Origin: Ruegeria sp. AD91A
GTDB lineage: Bacteria; Pseudomonadota; Alphaproteobacteria; Rhodobacterales; Rhodobacteraceae
Length of the DNA: 64,000 bases
Assembly: GCF_003443535.1 (NCBI RefSeq)
Contig: NZ_CP031946.1
Location: 868,001 to 932,000 of the forward strand
Direction of reading: 5' to 3'
Part shown: in pieces, positions 1 through 8,812 of the stretch
Layout of the letters: every line of letters begins with the position of its first letter
Numbering within the stretch: position 1 is the first letter of the stretch
Translations under genes and position numbers: made by a program
Notes under the pieces: model-generated
The model's input: only the letters and a program-made list of their open reading frames with translations
Told to the model about the DNA's origin: nothing
The model's database searches: none

Positions 1-90
1 GAAACCGGCAACTGCGTCAGCGTCGCCAGAGCTCCATGCAATTGCGTAGTCGCGCGCAAGATTATTTAGGACATCCCGAATACTGGCCAT
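1..90 (-). CDS. SnoaL/NTF2-like protein, N-terminal fragment
   Basis: Thirty codons of a reverse-strand gene enter from the left edge, so its 3' part lies outside the window. The start is the ATG whose first base is 90, preceded by a GGGGGA ribosome-binding site. The visible peptide begins MASIRDVLNNLARDYAIAWS and continues SGDADAVAGF. The pattern of a helix followed by W-x-SGDxDAVxGF is what I associate with SnoaL/DUF4440-like proteins of the NTF2 fold. That assignment is an inference from a short stretch, and no catalytic residues can be seen. Confidence 0.5.
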   Translation of the reverse strand, partial: MASIRDVLNNLARDYAIAWSSGDADAVAGF

Positions 91-199
91 ACTCGTCCCC
101 CTTTGGTCCCACATAATCAGTCCGATAATGTTAGGCGAATTTGATCTTGGGCGCCACGAGGCGTGGAAAATCGGGGCGGGGACTTGCCGAATAGGCGGA

Positions 200-2662
200 T
201 TATCGCGGGATCAGATTGGTTGTTCCGACAGCCGCGGCGCGGGCCAGATCAAGATCCAGTGACATGGGGATGTATTCGCCACGCCGCCACAACTGCGCCT
301 GATCGTCATAGTAGCGTGACAGGAAATGACCCGATTGCCCGGTCGCCGTAATGAAGACCGAGCTGTTGGGGTCGGCGAAGTCATAAACCCCGCGATACCC
401 GGCGCCGTGCACATTCTGGAACGGATCCGGCCCTTCGCCCGACGTGCGGCCTCGCAGCAGCGTGTTGTCGCCGCCACTGGTCGATTGGTGAATGTTAACA
501 AAAAACCGCAATATGGGGGCGGATCCCAGCACGGGATGATCATGAGTTGCCTGATGCGCGTCGCCCCAACGCAGAGATTCAAGCGCGCTGCCATATCGTT
601 CGGAGATCCAGATCAGCGCGTCGTCCAGCGCGAGCCGTGCCATTTCCGTGCAAGTCTCAACCGGTGCGCTTTGAATCACGTCGCACCAGACACCAGCGCC
701 GTCAATTTCGCGATAGACCCGCTCGATGAACAGCGGTTCGACATGTTTGTATTCGCTGGCCAGTGGCCCAAGCTCGTCCGAGATCAGCCGGATTTGCAGC
801 GCACGCAGCCAGGCCGCATAGATCAACGGCTCGGGCAGGTGTTCGTTCATCTCACCGTTCCAGTCCGCCAGCAGCGACAGCGCGATCTGGCGCTGACGCT
901 CCAGAGTTCCTTCAGGGGCCGAAGCCCCGGTAAACCACAGATCGGCACCGATCAGCGGCAGCAGGGACCGCGCAGTAAAGCTGACCGTGTCCAATTGCGC
1001 TTCGATAAAACTGTCGCGGGTATGCACCTCGCGCGATTGCATCAGGCGTTCCCAGCGATGCACGCGCTGCGTATCACCCCATTCATACGAGACGTGCTCC
1101 GGAAACGGGCGGTCGATGATCTTGTTGTTCGTGTTGCCAAGAACACCGCCGACGGGGGCCACGAATTCCGGGTTGTCGGCATAGGGCAGGCGGCCTTGCC
1201 AGCGATTGGCTTCGATCCAGCCGGGCGATGGGATACGCCCACGGCTTTGGTTTTGCAGATCACGCCGTGGCATGGCGCCGATCAGCTTCATCCCAATCGT
1301 CGTCTTGTCGACCAGCGACAGATTCTGAGAAGGCGCGATGAACTGTTCACCGACCGCGATGGCCTGTTCCACGTTGTCGGCGTTCATCAGAGCCATGGAC
1401 GCCGACATCGACGTGTCTTGCGGGCTGAGCGCCGTCCAGGACAGAGATGCCACGTGGCCCGGCGGCGTGATGGTTTCCAGCTTGTAGTCCGTGCCCGGCA
1501 GCACCGGCCCATTGTCCGTCCAACGCAGGGTCAGCGTAACCGGAGCCTCACCCTTGATCTCTATGATCGAAGGGCGGGTCTGGAATTCCTTGAAGCCGGT
1601 CGGGGTCAGGTATTCCTCGGGGTTGTCAGGATTGAGCTGCTCGATATGAACGTCCTGATCGTCAAGATACGAGGATGTAAGTCCCCATCCCAACCGGTCG
1701 CTGCGTCCTGTCATGATGGCGGGCACACCCGGGATCGAGGCCCCGATGGCACCGCCTTTTTTCAGATCGAGATGCGCCAGGTACCAAATCCCGGGAGCAG
1801 TGAAACCCAAATGAGGGTCGTTGGCCAACAGAGTCCCGCCACTTGCAGAACGTGACGGCGCGGCGGTCCAGGCGTTTGACGCTCCGGCCAGACCACGTTT
1901 GGGAAGGGGTGAAAGAGGTGTTTCGGGAATATCCGTTCCCGCCGCATAACGCCGAAGATTTGGGAACAGCGTGGCATATTCCGGCAACGCCGCGATGCCG
2001 GGCCCGGGAACGTCGGGCAGGATATCCGCCAGACGATCGGGGTTGTTCAGCATCAGCGACGTGCGCGCACGCAGAACTTCATCGGTCAGGTGACCTGACA
2101 GTTGCAGCGCCATCAGCTTGATCATCGCGATACTGTCACCCGGTTGCCAGGGTGAGACCGGAGCGTTGAACAGGAACATCTCAGGTGCGCCGCGACCCAA
2201 CGCCTCTTCGTTGATCTCGGTCAGACGGGCATTGACCCCGGCGGAATAGGCACGCAAGGCGGCCTTGGTATAATCGTCCTGCACCTCGACCGAGCGGTGA
2301 GCCAGCCCATAAAGGTCCAATCTGCGCAGCAGCTTGTCGATGTGAAGCGTGCGCGGGCCAAAAACCTCAGACAGACGGCCTTGCGCGGTACGGCGCATGA
2401 CCGTCATCTGCCACAGTCGGTCCTGTGCATGGGCATATCCCAATCCAAAAAACACATCGGGATCGGTCTGGCCCAGAATATGTGGCACGTTGGCGGTGTC
2501 GCGTACGATTTCGACCGGGGTGGTCAAACCGTCAACCTCAAGCGTTTGGTCATAGTCCGGCAGGGATTGGCTGGCCAGAAAATAGACAAGGCCCATAGCG
2601 GCGAGGATCAGGATGATCAGACCCGACGCGATGCGCACCAGCCAGCGGAAAACAAGACCCAT
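200..2662 (-). CDS. Penicillin acylase family protein (Ntn hydrolase)
   Basis: This is an 820-residue homologue of the penicillin G acylase/acyl-homoserine-lactone acylase family. These enzymes are exported, self-cleaved amidases. An N-terminal hydrophobic segment (about residues 8-30) acts as a signal anchor. The alpha-chain motif GLGYAHAQDRLWQM follows at about 73-86. The motif GASNAWTAAPSRSASGGTLL contains the expected beta-chain Ser (second residue of the SNAW motif), the usual autocatalytic nucleophile, and it is followed by NDPHLGF. Length and motif order are normal for the family. The substrate cannot be read from the sequence; acyl-homoserine lactones, beta-lactams or other amides are possible. 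It seems monocistronic. Confidence 0.9.
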   Translation of the reverse strand: MGLVFRWLVRIASGLIILILAAMGLVYFLASQSLPDYDQTLEVDGLTTPVEIVRDTANVPHILGQTDPDVFFGLGYAHAQDRLWQMTVMRRTAQGRLSEVFGPRTLHIDKLLRRLDLYGLAHRSVEVQDDYTKAALRAYSAGVNARLTEINEEALGRGAPEMFLFNAPVSPWQPGDSIAMIKLMALQLSGHLTDEVLRARTSLMLNNPDRLADILPDVPGPGIAALPEYATLFPNLRRYAAGTDIPETPLSPLPKRGLAGASNAWTAAPSRSASGGTLLANDPHLGFTAPGIWYLAHLDLKKGGAIGASIPGVPAIMTGRSDRLGWGLTSSYLDDQDVHIEQLNPDNPEEYLTPTGFKEFQTRPSIIEIKGEAPVTLTLRWTDNGPVLPGTDYKLETITPPGHVASLSWTALSPQDTSMSASMALMNADNVEQAIAVGEQFIAPSQNLSLVDKTTIGMKLIGAMPRRDLQNQSRGRIPSPGWIEANRWQGRLPYADNPEFVAPVGGVLGNTNNKIIDRPFPEHVSYEWGDTQRVHRWERLMQSREVHTRDSFIEAQLDTVSFTARSLLPLIGADLWFTGASAPEGTLERQRQIALSLLADWNGEMNEHLPEPLIYAAWLRALQIRLISDELGPLASEYKHVEPLFIERVYREIDGAGVWCDVIQSAPVETCTEMARLALDDALIWISERYGSALESLRWGDAHQATHDHPVLGSAPILRFFVNIHQSTSGGDNTLLRGRTSGEGPDPFQNVHGAGYRGVYDFADPNSSVFITATGQSGHFLSRYYDDQAQLWRRGEYIPMSLDLDLARAAAVGTTNLIPR

Positions 2663-2772
2663 TACTGCCCCAGATTCTTATTAAGTGAACGTTGGTCTGA
2701 GACTAGAGGATGGTCGGTCTGACCGAAAGAGGAACGCGGCAAGAACCTGCGCGGAGAGGGTTGAAATTAAAT

Positions 2773-2803
2773 GCCCCGCCGCAGTGTTGCGCTGCGACGG
2801 GGC
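2773..2803 (-). terminator. Probable intrinsic terminator of the YSC84-like lipoprotein gene
   Basis: An inverted repeat GCCCCG-C-CGCAG / CTGCG-A-CGGGGC, with one mismatch and a seven-base loop, lies just downstream of the lipoprotein stop on the reverse strand. In that direction it is followed by an AT-rich ATTTAATTTC tail. The U-tract is imperfect, so termination efficiency is uncertain. Confidence 0.55.
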
Positions 2804-2830
2804 CGTGTGTGGGGGAAGTGGTAATCCGGG

Positions 2831-3403
2831 TTATGGAATGATGCGGGTGTATTTCGTTCCTTCGACGGTTGCGCCGATCTGAAGGCCAGCTTGCCCGAAG
2901 ATCGCGGCCAGAACAGGGCTGCGCAGAGTCGTGGTGTCGGTCGACAACGAGTCGCCCTGATCGCTGACCACATATCCGATGTCGGCCCCGGCGGTCCAAC
3001 CGCTTGAACGACGGAAATCATTCAGCGCATCTTCTGTCATGAAGAACAGCACATGCGCATATTGCTGAGCGCCGATCTGCAATCCGGCGGTGCCTTTGAC
3101 GGCCGAGTAGTAATCGACTGTAGCGCCGTTGATACGCAACGCGCCGCGGCCATAGCCGCCGCCGAATACAAACCCCGCCTCGGTGATCAATGGCATGACA
3201 AGCAAGCCGTTGGCTTTGTTCGCGATTTCCACGGTGTTGGGGTATCGGCTGTACATCTCGGTCAGCGTGGCATCGACGCGGGCGTCGATCGTGGCCGAGT
3301 TAGAATTGCCGACGCCGTTGCCGCAGGCAGCGGTCAGGGTCAGGCCTGCCATGCCCAAGGCAAAGCCGCGACGGTTCAGTCGGGGGGAGTTGGAACTGCT
3401 CAT
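2831..3403 (-). CDS. YSC84/SYLF-domain lipoprotein
   Basis: This is a 190-residue exported protein. I chose the ATG at 3403 over an upstream ATG at 3487 because it is preceded by GAGA and directly opens a signal sequence. That sequence has twin arginines (NRRGFALG) and a lipobox-like LTAAC, so it may be a Tat- or Sec-exported lipoprotein. The mature part has the glycine-rich SYLF/YSC84 pattern: GLLVMPLITEAGFVFGGGYG, then YYSAVKGTAGLQIGAQQY and a C-terminal GQAGLQIGATVEGTKYTRI. The family binds lipids in eukaryotes; its bacterial role is poorly known. A second SYLF protein lies at 32638-33315. Confidence 0.8.
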   Translation of the reverse strand: MSSSNSPRLNRRGFALGMAGLTLTAACGNGVGNSNSATIDARVDATLTEMYSRYPNTVEIANKANGLLVMPLITEAGFVFGGGYGRGALRINGATVDYYSAVKGTAGLQIGAQQYAHVLFFMTEDALNDFRRSSGWTAGADIGYVVSDQGDSLSTDTTTLRSPVLAAIFGQAGLQIGATVEGTKYTRIIP

Positions 3404-3544
3404 GGTTTTTTCTCTGTAACTGTGCCTGATATGTCGGGTGATCCCGATCTTGCTGGCAAGGATACGCCGATTAGGGCGATGTGTCACGGGAAAGCTGCCC
3501 GCTGAAGGGGATTTGTCGGCGAAAAGTTGCGACTCTTCGGGGTT

Positions 3545-4543
3545 TTAGCCTTGCAGGATGCGGGCAACCTGAGGTGAGAAATAGGTCAGGATGCCATCGC
3601 ATCCTGCGCGCTTGAAGGCCAGCAGGCTTTCAAGCATTGCCTTTTCTCCGTCGATCCAGCCATTCTGGGCGGCAGCCTGGATCATCGCGTATTCGCCCGA
3701 GACCTGGTAGGCATAGGTGGGTGCGCCGAAACTGTCTTTCACACGACGACAGATATCCAGATAGGGCATTCCGGGTTTGATCATCACCATGTCCGCGCCC
3801 TCGGTCAGGTCACGCTCGATCAGGCGCAACGCCTCGTCCGAGTTGGCAGGATCCATCTGGTAGGTTTTCTTGTCACCGGTCAGCGCGCCTGACGCGCCGA
3901 CGGCGTCGCGGAAGGGGCCGAAAAAAGCGCTGGCGTATTTCGCGGCATAGCTGAGGATCATCACGTTGTGATGCCCGGCGCCTTCCAATGCGCGGCGCAT
4001 CTCCCCGATCCGGCCGTCCATCATGTCCGACGGCCCGATGATGTCGGCTCCGGCGTCGGCCTGGGCAAGGGTCATCTTGACCAGCGCTTCGATGGTCTGA
4101 TCATTCACGATCTCGCCGTCGACGACGTAACCGTCATGACCATTTATATTGTACGGGTCCAGCGCCACGTCTGTCATCACCGCGATGTCAGGGGCTGCCG
4201 CCTTGATCGCCCGGATGGCCCGGTTCGACAGGTTGTCAGGGTTCCAGGCCTCGGCGCAGTCTTCTGTTTTCAGCGCAGAATCCGTATAGGGAAAAATGCA
4301 TATCGCGGGGATTCCAAGCGCCTGCGCTTCGATGGCCGCTTTTGCAATCAGATCCACCGAACGGCGGACCACGCCCGGCATCGAGGGTACGGGCTCTTCA
4401 ATCCCTTCACCGTCGCGTACGAAAACGGGCCAGATCAGGTCATCCGTGGTCAAGGTGTTCTCGCGCACAAGCCCGCGAATTGCCTGAGATTGACGGGCAC
4501 GCCGAAAGCGGGTCATGGGATAGGGTGCAATGGTCGGTTTCAT
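3545..4543 (-). CDS. hemB: Delta-aminolevulinic acid dehydratase (porphobilinogen synthase)
   Basis: This 332-residue cytosolic enzyme condenses two 5-aminolevulinate molecules to porphobilinogen in heme, B12 and bacteriochlorophyll synthesis. The two active-site lysines are in LSYAAKYAS and MVMIKPGMPY. The metal site reads MTDVALDPYNINGHDG. The cysteines that bind catalytic zinc in E. coli-type enzymes are replaced by Ala and Asp. This is the magnesium/potassium-dependent form typical of alphaproteobacteria. Length is normal. The gene is transcribed away from the small membrane-protein gene at 4664 and appears monocistronic. Confidence 0.97.
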   Translation of the reverse strand: MKPTIAPYPMTRFRRARQSQAIRGLVRENTLTTDDLIWPVFVRDGEGIEEPVPSMPGVVRRSVDLIAKAAIEAQALGIPAICIFPYTDSALKTEDCAEAWNPDNLSNRAIRAIKAAAPDIAVMTDVALDPYNINGHDGYVVDGEIVNDQTIEALVKMTLAQADAGADIIGPSDMMDGRIGEMRRALEGAGHHNVMILSYAAKYASAFFGPFRDAVGASGALTGDKKTYQMDPANSDEALRLIERDLTEGADMVMIKPGMPYLDICRRVKDSFGAPTYAYQVSGEYAMIQAAAQNGWIDGEKAMLESLLAFKRAGCDGILTYFSPQVARILQG

Positions 4544-4663
4544 GGCGCGTTCTCCTTGAACATTCGTGCATTGGGTGGCATGAATTCACAAAGGTCTCAA
4601 GGGTATCAATGGACGCGGCAGCGTGGCAGAACCTCTCTGAGAGGTTTGAATAAAGGGTTGGGT

Positions 4664-5188
4664 TTGGACTGGTACTCTTCGATCTTTGAAGTCATCGACA
4701 TGCGCAGCTTCTCGAATCTCTGGTTCTGGATCGTGCTGGCGGTTGTCTGGTCATCGGCAAGCCACTGGGTGATGGGTATTCCCTATGATCTGGTGGTTCG
4801 TGCCCGACGCATTGGCGGGCAGGTCGAGATCGATCTTCTGGACATCGTTCGCATACACATCAACCGAATACTGTTGATCGTCGACATGTCCGGCACCATC
4901 TTACTGGCATTTGGGTGTTTTTTGTTCACCGGCTTGGCCACGCTGGGGTTCTACTATGGGGTCGAGTTCGCACAGGCCGTGTTTCTGCTTTTGTTTCCAT
5001 TGACGCTTGTTCTGCTGGTGAACATCGTGCATGCACGACGATTGCGGCGGCAGGAACTGACGCTCGACTCCGTTTCGAAAACCATTGCGCGCTGTCGGCT
5101 TTATACCCAGATCATAGGCATGATCTCGATACTGGTCACTTCGTTCTGGGGCATGTATCAGAACATCTCGATTGGCGTTCTGGGATAG
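4664..5188 (+). CDS. Small integral membrane protein (roseobacter family labelled 'component of SufBCD complex')
   Basis: A 174-residue protein with a TTG start at 4664, preceded by AAAGGG. An in-frame ATG at 4700 would give a protein twelve residues shorter. I prefer the TTG because the extra residues (DWYSSIFEVID) match what I recall of relatives. There are four hydrophobic segments: near WFWIVLAVVWSSASHW, the long stretch ILLAFGCFLFTGLATLGFYY, FAQAVFLLLFPLTLVLLVNI, and IIGMISILVTSFWGMYQ. No enzymatic motif is visible. The family is often labelled as a SufBCD component in roseobacters, but nothing in the sequence supports an Fe-S role. It lies 21 bp upstream of mfd and probably shares its transcript. 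Confidence 0.75.
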   Translation: MDWYSSIFEVIDMRSFSNLWFWIVLAVVWSSASHWVMGIPYDLVVRARRIGGQVEIDLLDIVRIHINRILLIVDMSGTILLAFGCFLFTGLATLGFYYGVEFAQAVFLLLFPLTLVLLVNIVHARRLRRQELTLDSVSKTIARCRLYTQIIGMISILVTSFWGMYQNISIGVLG

Positions 5189-5209
5189 CAAAATCTGAAA
5201 GGCGAGGCG

Positions 5210-8200
5210 ATGAAGGCTCCGAACCACGTGACAGTTGGCGGCGCCCCTGAAGGGTTTGACGCGCAGCTTGTGCTGAACGAAATCGCCCGCAGCAACGGGC
5301 CGGTGGCCCATGTCGCGCGAGATGACAAGCGGATGGAGGCGATGCGCGCTGCGCTGGCTTTCTTTGCCCCCGACATGCCGGTCTTCGTGTTTCCTGGCTG
5401 GGATTGTCTGCCTTATGACCGGGTGTCCCCCAATGCGGATATCTCGGCGGCCCGCGTTGCCACGCTGGCTGCGCTGGTTCACCAGATGCCGCAGAAATTC
5501 GTGTTGTTGACGACATTGAATGCGGCTACCCAACGCGTCCCGGCGCGAGACGTGTTGCGCGAGGCGGCTTTTACCGCCCGCGTCGATCAGCGCATTGACG
5601 AGACCGCGCTGCGCAACTTCCTGGTGCGCATGGGGTTCACGCAAAGCCCCACCGTGATGGAGCCGGGCGATTATGCCATTCGCGGCGGTATCATCGACAT
5701 CTTCCCGCCGGGTGAATCGGGCCCTGTCCGTCTGGACTTGTTCGGAGATGTACTGGACGGCGCGCGCCGTTTTGATCCCGTGTCTCAGCGCACGACCGAA
5801 AAGCTGGACGTGGTCGAACTTGCTCCGGTGTCCGAGGTCATTCTGGATGACGCGGCCATCACACGGTTCCGCCAGAACTATCGCATTGAATTCGGCGCCG
5901 CCGGCACCGATGATCCGCTTTACGAGGCTGTAAGCGCCGGTCGCAAACATCAGGGCATCGAACATTGGCTGCCATTCTTCCACGACAAGCTTGAAACGCT
6001 GTTTGATTATTTGCCGGATGCCACGATCACTGTCGATGATCAGGTTACACCGGCCAGACTGGCCCGATGGGACACGATTGCCGATCAATATGAAACCCGG
6101 CGACTGGCGCTGGAAAACCGATCCCGTATGGATACGGTCTACAAACCCACACCTCCGGGCCTGCTGTATCTCGATGATGCCGCGTGGGAGGCGGCCGTCG
6201 GAGATCGGCGTGTCATGCAGTTCAGCCCCTTGCCGCAGGCGTCGGGCCCGGGTGTCATCGATGCGGGCGGGCGGATCGGGCGCAACTTTGCGCCCGAACG
6301 TCAGCAGGAAAGCATCAGCCTGTTCGGTGCTTTGGCCAGCCACATTGCAGCCAGGCTCGACAAAGGTCCGGTGCTGATTGCGTCCTATTCGGAAGGTGCG
6401 CGCGAACGTCTGACTGGCCTGATCGAGGATGAAGGTCTGGCCGAGGCGATTCCGATAACAAATGGCACGCGTATCGGAAAGCGCGGCTTGCACCTTGCCG
6501 TCTGGGCGCTGGAGCACGGTTTTGAGGCCCCCGACCTGACGGTGATCGCCGAACAGGATGTTCTGGGCGACAGGCTGATCCGCCAACCCAAGAAGCGCCG
6601 CAAGGCCGAAAATTTCCTGACCGAGACCCAATCCCTCAGCCCCGGTGATCTGGTGGTGCATGTTGACCACGGGATCGGTCGTTACATGGGGATGGAGGTC
6701 GTCACAGCCGCCGGTGCCGCCCATGAGTGTCTGCTGCTGGAATATGCCGAGCAGGCAAAGCTGTACCTGCCGGTCGAAAATATCGAACTGCTGTCGAAAT
6801 ACGGCCATGACCAAGGTCTTTTGGATCGACTTGGCGGCGGCGCATGGCAGGCCAAGAAAGCCAAGCTGAAAGAACGCATCCGCGAGATGGCCGACAAGCT
6901 GATCCGCATCGCGGCTGAACGTGCCTTGCGAAAAGCTCCGGTAATGGACCCACCTCCGCATGCATGGGAAGAGTTCAGCGCCCGTTTCCCATATCAGGAA
7001 ACCGACGACCAGTTGAGCGCGATCTCGGATGTGATGGAGGACATGCACTCCGGCGCGCCGATGGACCGGCTGATCTGCGGTGACGTCGGCTTTGGCAAGA
7101 CCGAGGTGGCAATGCGCGCCGCCTTTGTCGCCGCCATGTCCGGCGTGCAGGTGGCGGTCGTGGCACCAACAACACTGCTGGCCCGCCAGCACGCAGCAAG
7201 CTTCAGGGAACGGTTCCGTGGGTTTCCTCTGGAGGTTCGGCAATTGTCGCGCTTTGTCTCGTCGAAAGAGGCCCAGAAAACCCGCGACGGTTTGGCGCGC
7301 GGTACGGTGGATATCGTGATCGGGACCCATGCGCTGCTGGCCAAGAACATAAGGTTTAACAATCTGGGTCTGCTGATCATCGACGAGGAACAGCATTTCG
7401 GTGTCAGCCATAAGGAACGGCTGAAACAACTGCGCAGTGACATCCATGTACTGACACTGACCGCGACCCCGATTCCACGAACGCTGCAATTGTCGCTGAC
7501 CGGGGTGCGCGACCTGTCGATCATTGGTACCCCGCCAATCGACCGTTTGGCAATCAGAACCTATGTCAGCGAATTCGACGCGGTCACGATCCGAGAGGCG
7601 CTTCTGCGCGAACACTATCGTGGCGGCCAAAGCTTCTACGTCGTTCCCCGTATCTCGGACCTGCCCGAGATCGAGGAGTTTTTGAAAGAGCAGCTGCCGG
7701 AACTGACCTATGTGGTTGCACATGGGCAAATGGCAGCCGGTGAGCTCGATGATCGCATGAACGCGTTCTATGACGGTAAATACGATGTGCTGCTGGCTAC
7801 AACGATTGTCGAAAGCGGGCTGGATATTCCGACGGCGAACACGATGGTTGTGCACCGCGCGGATATGTTCGGCCTTGCGCAGCTCTATCAGATCAGGGGT
7901 CGCGTTGGGCGCTCGAAAACTCGTGCCTATGCCTATCTGACCACCAAACCACGCCAGAAGCTGACCGCCACGGCCGAGAAACGCCTGCGTGTCCTGGGAT
8001 CGCTGGACACGTTGGGCGCCGGGTTTACGCTGGCTTCTCAGGATCTCGACATTCGCGGCGCGGGGAACCTGCTGGGTGAAGAGCAGTCCGGCCAGATGCG
8101 TGACGTCGGCTATGAACTTTATCAATCCATGCTGGAAGAGGCGATTGCCAAGATCAAAGCGGGTGAAATGGAGGGGCTGTCAGATGCTGATGACCAGTGG

Positions 8201-8668
8201 GCCCCGCAGATCAATCTGGGCGTGCCGGTTCTGATTCCCGAGGATTACGTACCCGATCTCGATGTTCGTCTGGGCCTTTACCGCCGCCTGTCATCGCTCT
8301 CGACCAAGGTTGAACTGGAGGGTTTTGCTGCGGAGTTGATCGACCGTTTTGGCAAGTTGCCGAAAGAGGTTAACACTCTGATGCTGGTCGTGCGCATCAA
8401 AGCCATGTGCAAACGGGCGGGCATTGCCAAGCTGGACGGCGGCCCGAAAGGGGCGACGATCCAGTTCCACAATGACAAGTTCGCATCACCAGAAGGTTTG
8501 GTCGAGTTCATTCAAAACCAGCGCGGCATGGCCAAGGTCAAGGATAACAAGATCGTCGTGCGCCGGGATTGGAAGAAAGACAGCGACAAGATCAAAGGGG
8601 CCTTTGCGATTGCCCGCGACCTTGCTGAAAAAGTGGTCGCGGAAAAGAAAAAGACCAAGGCAGGTTAA
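5210..8668 (+). CDS. mfd: Transcription-repair coupling factor
   Basis: This 1152-residue DNA translocase removes stalled RNA polymerase at lesions and recruits UvrA for nucleotide excision repair. The N-terminal UvrB-like region (about 1-330) contains FPGWDCLPYDRVSPN and GDYAIRGGIIDIFPPG. The RNA-polymerase-interaction domain begins near LVVHVDHGIGRYMGME (about 480). The RecG-like translocase carries Walker A GDVGFGKTEVAMRAAF, the DEEQHFGV Walker B box, TATPIPRTLQ and QIRGRVGRS. The C-terminal TRCF domain contains a conserved PEDYVPDLDVRLGLYRRLS. Length is full. The start has a GGCGAGG ribosome-binding site. The gene is probably cotranscribed with the membrane protein just upstream. Confidence 0.98.
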   Translation: MKAPNHVTVGGAPEGFDAQLVLNEIARSNGPVAHVARDDKRMEAMRAALAFFAPDMPVFVFPGWDCLPYDRVSPNADISAARVATLAALVHQMPQKFVLLTTLNAATQRVPARDVLREAAFTARVDQRIDETALRNFLVRMGFTQSPTVMEPGDYAIRGGIIDIFPPGESGPVRLDLFGDVLDGARRFDPVSQRTTEKLDVVELAPVSEVILDDAAITRFRQNYRIEFGAAGTDDPLYEAVSAGRKHQGIEHWLPFFHDKLETLFDYLPDATITVDDQVTPARLARWDTIADQYETRRLALENRSRMDTVYKPTPPGLLYLDDAAWEAAVGDRRVMQFSPLPQASGPGVIDAGGRIGRNFAPERQQESISLFGALASHIAARLDKGPVLIASYSEGARERLTGLIEDEGLAEAIPITNGTRIGKRGLHLAVWALEHGFEAPDLTVIAEQDVLGDRLIRQPKKRRKAENFLTETQSLSPGDLVVHVDHGIGRYMGMEVVTAAGAAHECLLLEYAEQAKLYLPVENIELLSKYGHDQGLLDRLGGGAWQAKKAKLKERIREMADKLIRIAAERALRKAPVMDPPPHAWEEFSARFPYQETDDQLSAISDVMEDMHSGAPMDRLICGDVGFGKTEVAMRAAFVAAMSGVQVAVVAPTTLLARQHAASFRERFRGFPLEVRQLSRFVSSKEAQKTRDGLARGTVDIVIGTHALLAKNIRFNNLGLLIIDEEQHFGVSHKERLKQLRSDIHVLTLTATPIPRTLQLSLTGVRDLSIIGTPPIDRLAIRTYVSEFDAVTIREALLREHYRGGQSFYVVPRISDLPEIEEFLKEQLPELTYVVAHGQMAAGELDDRMNAFYDGKYDVLLATTIVESGLDIPTANTMVVHRADMFGLAQLYQIRGRVGRSKTRAYAYLTTKPRQKLTATAEKRLRVLGSLDTLGAGFTLASQDLDIRGAGNLLGEEQSGQMRDVGYELYQSMLEEAIAKIKAGEMEGLSDADDQWAPQINLGVPVLIPEDYVPDLDVRLGLYRRLSSLSTKVELEGFAAELIDRFGKLPKEVNTLMLVVRIKAMCKRAGIAKLDGGPKGATIQFHNDKFASPEGLVEFIQNQRGMAKVKDNKIVVRRDWKKDSDKIKGAFAIARDLAEKVVAEKKKTKAG

Positions 8669-8812
8669 GCTGTGGGATTTGGGCTTTGCCCCTGCCGCAT
8701 GCTGTACGTCTCGGCCGAGATCATTGCGGCCAGATGAACAAGGGATCCCAGCTTCATCTGGCTGAAAGTATCCCCGCCGGAGGCATCGCGTGGCAGCGCG
8801 ATCCAACACACC

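Noticed and set aside
4901..8125. A 1074-codon reading frame on the strand opposite mfd.
   Set aside because: It is a shadow of mfd with Gln/Arg/His-rich composition produced by reading GC-rich codons in reverse, with no domains.
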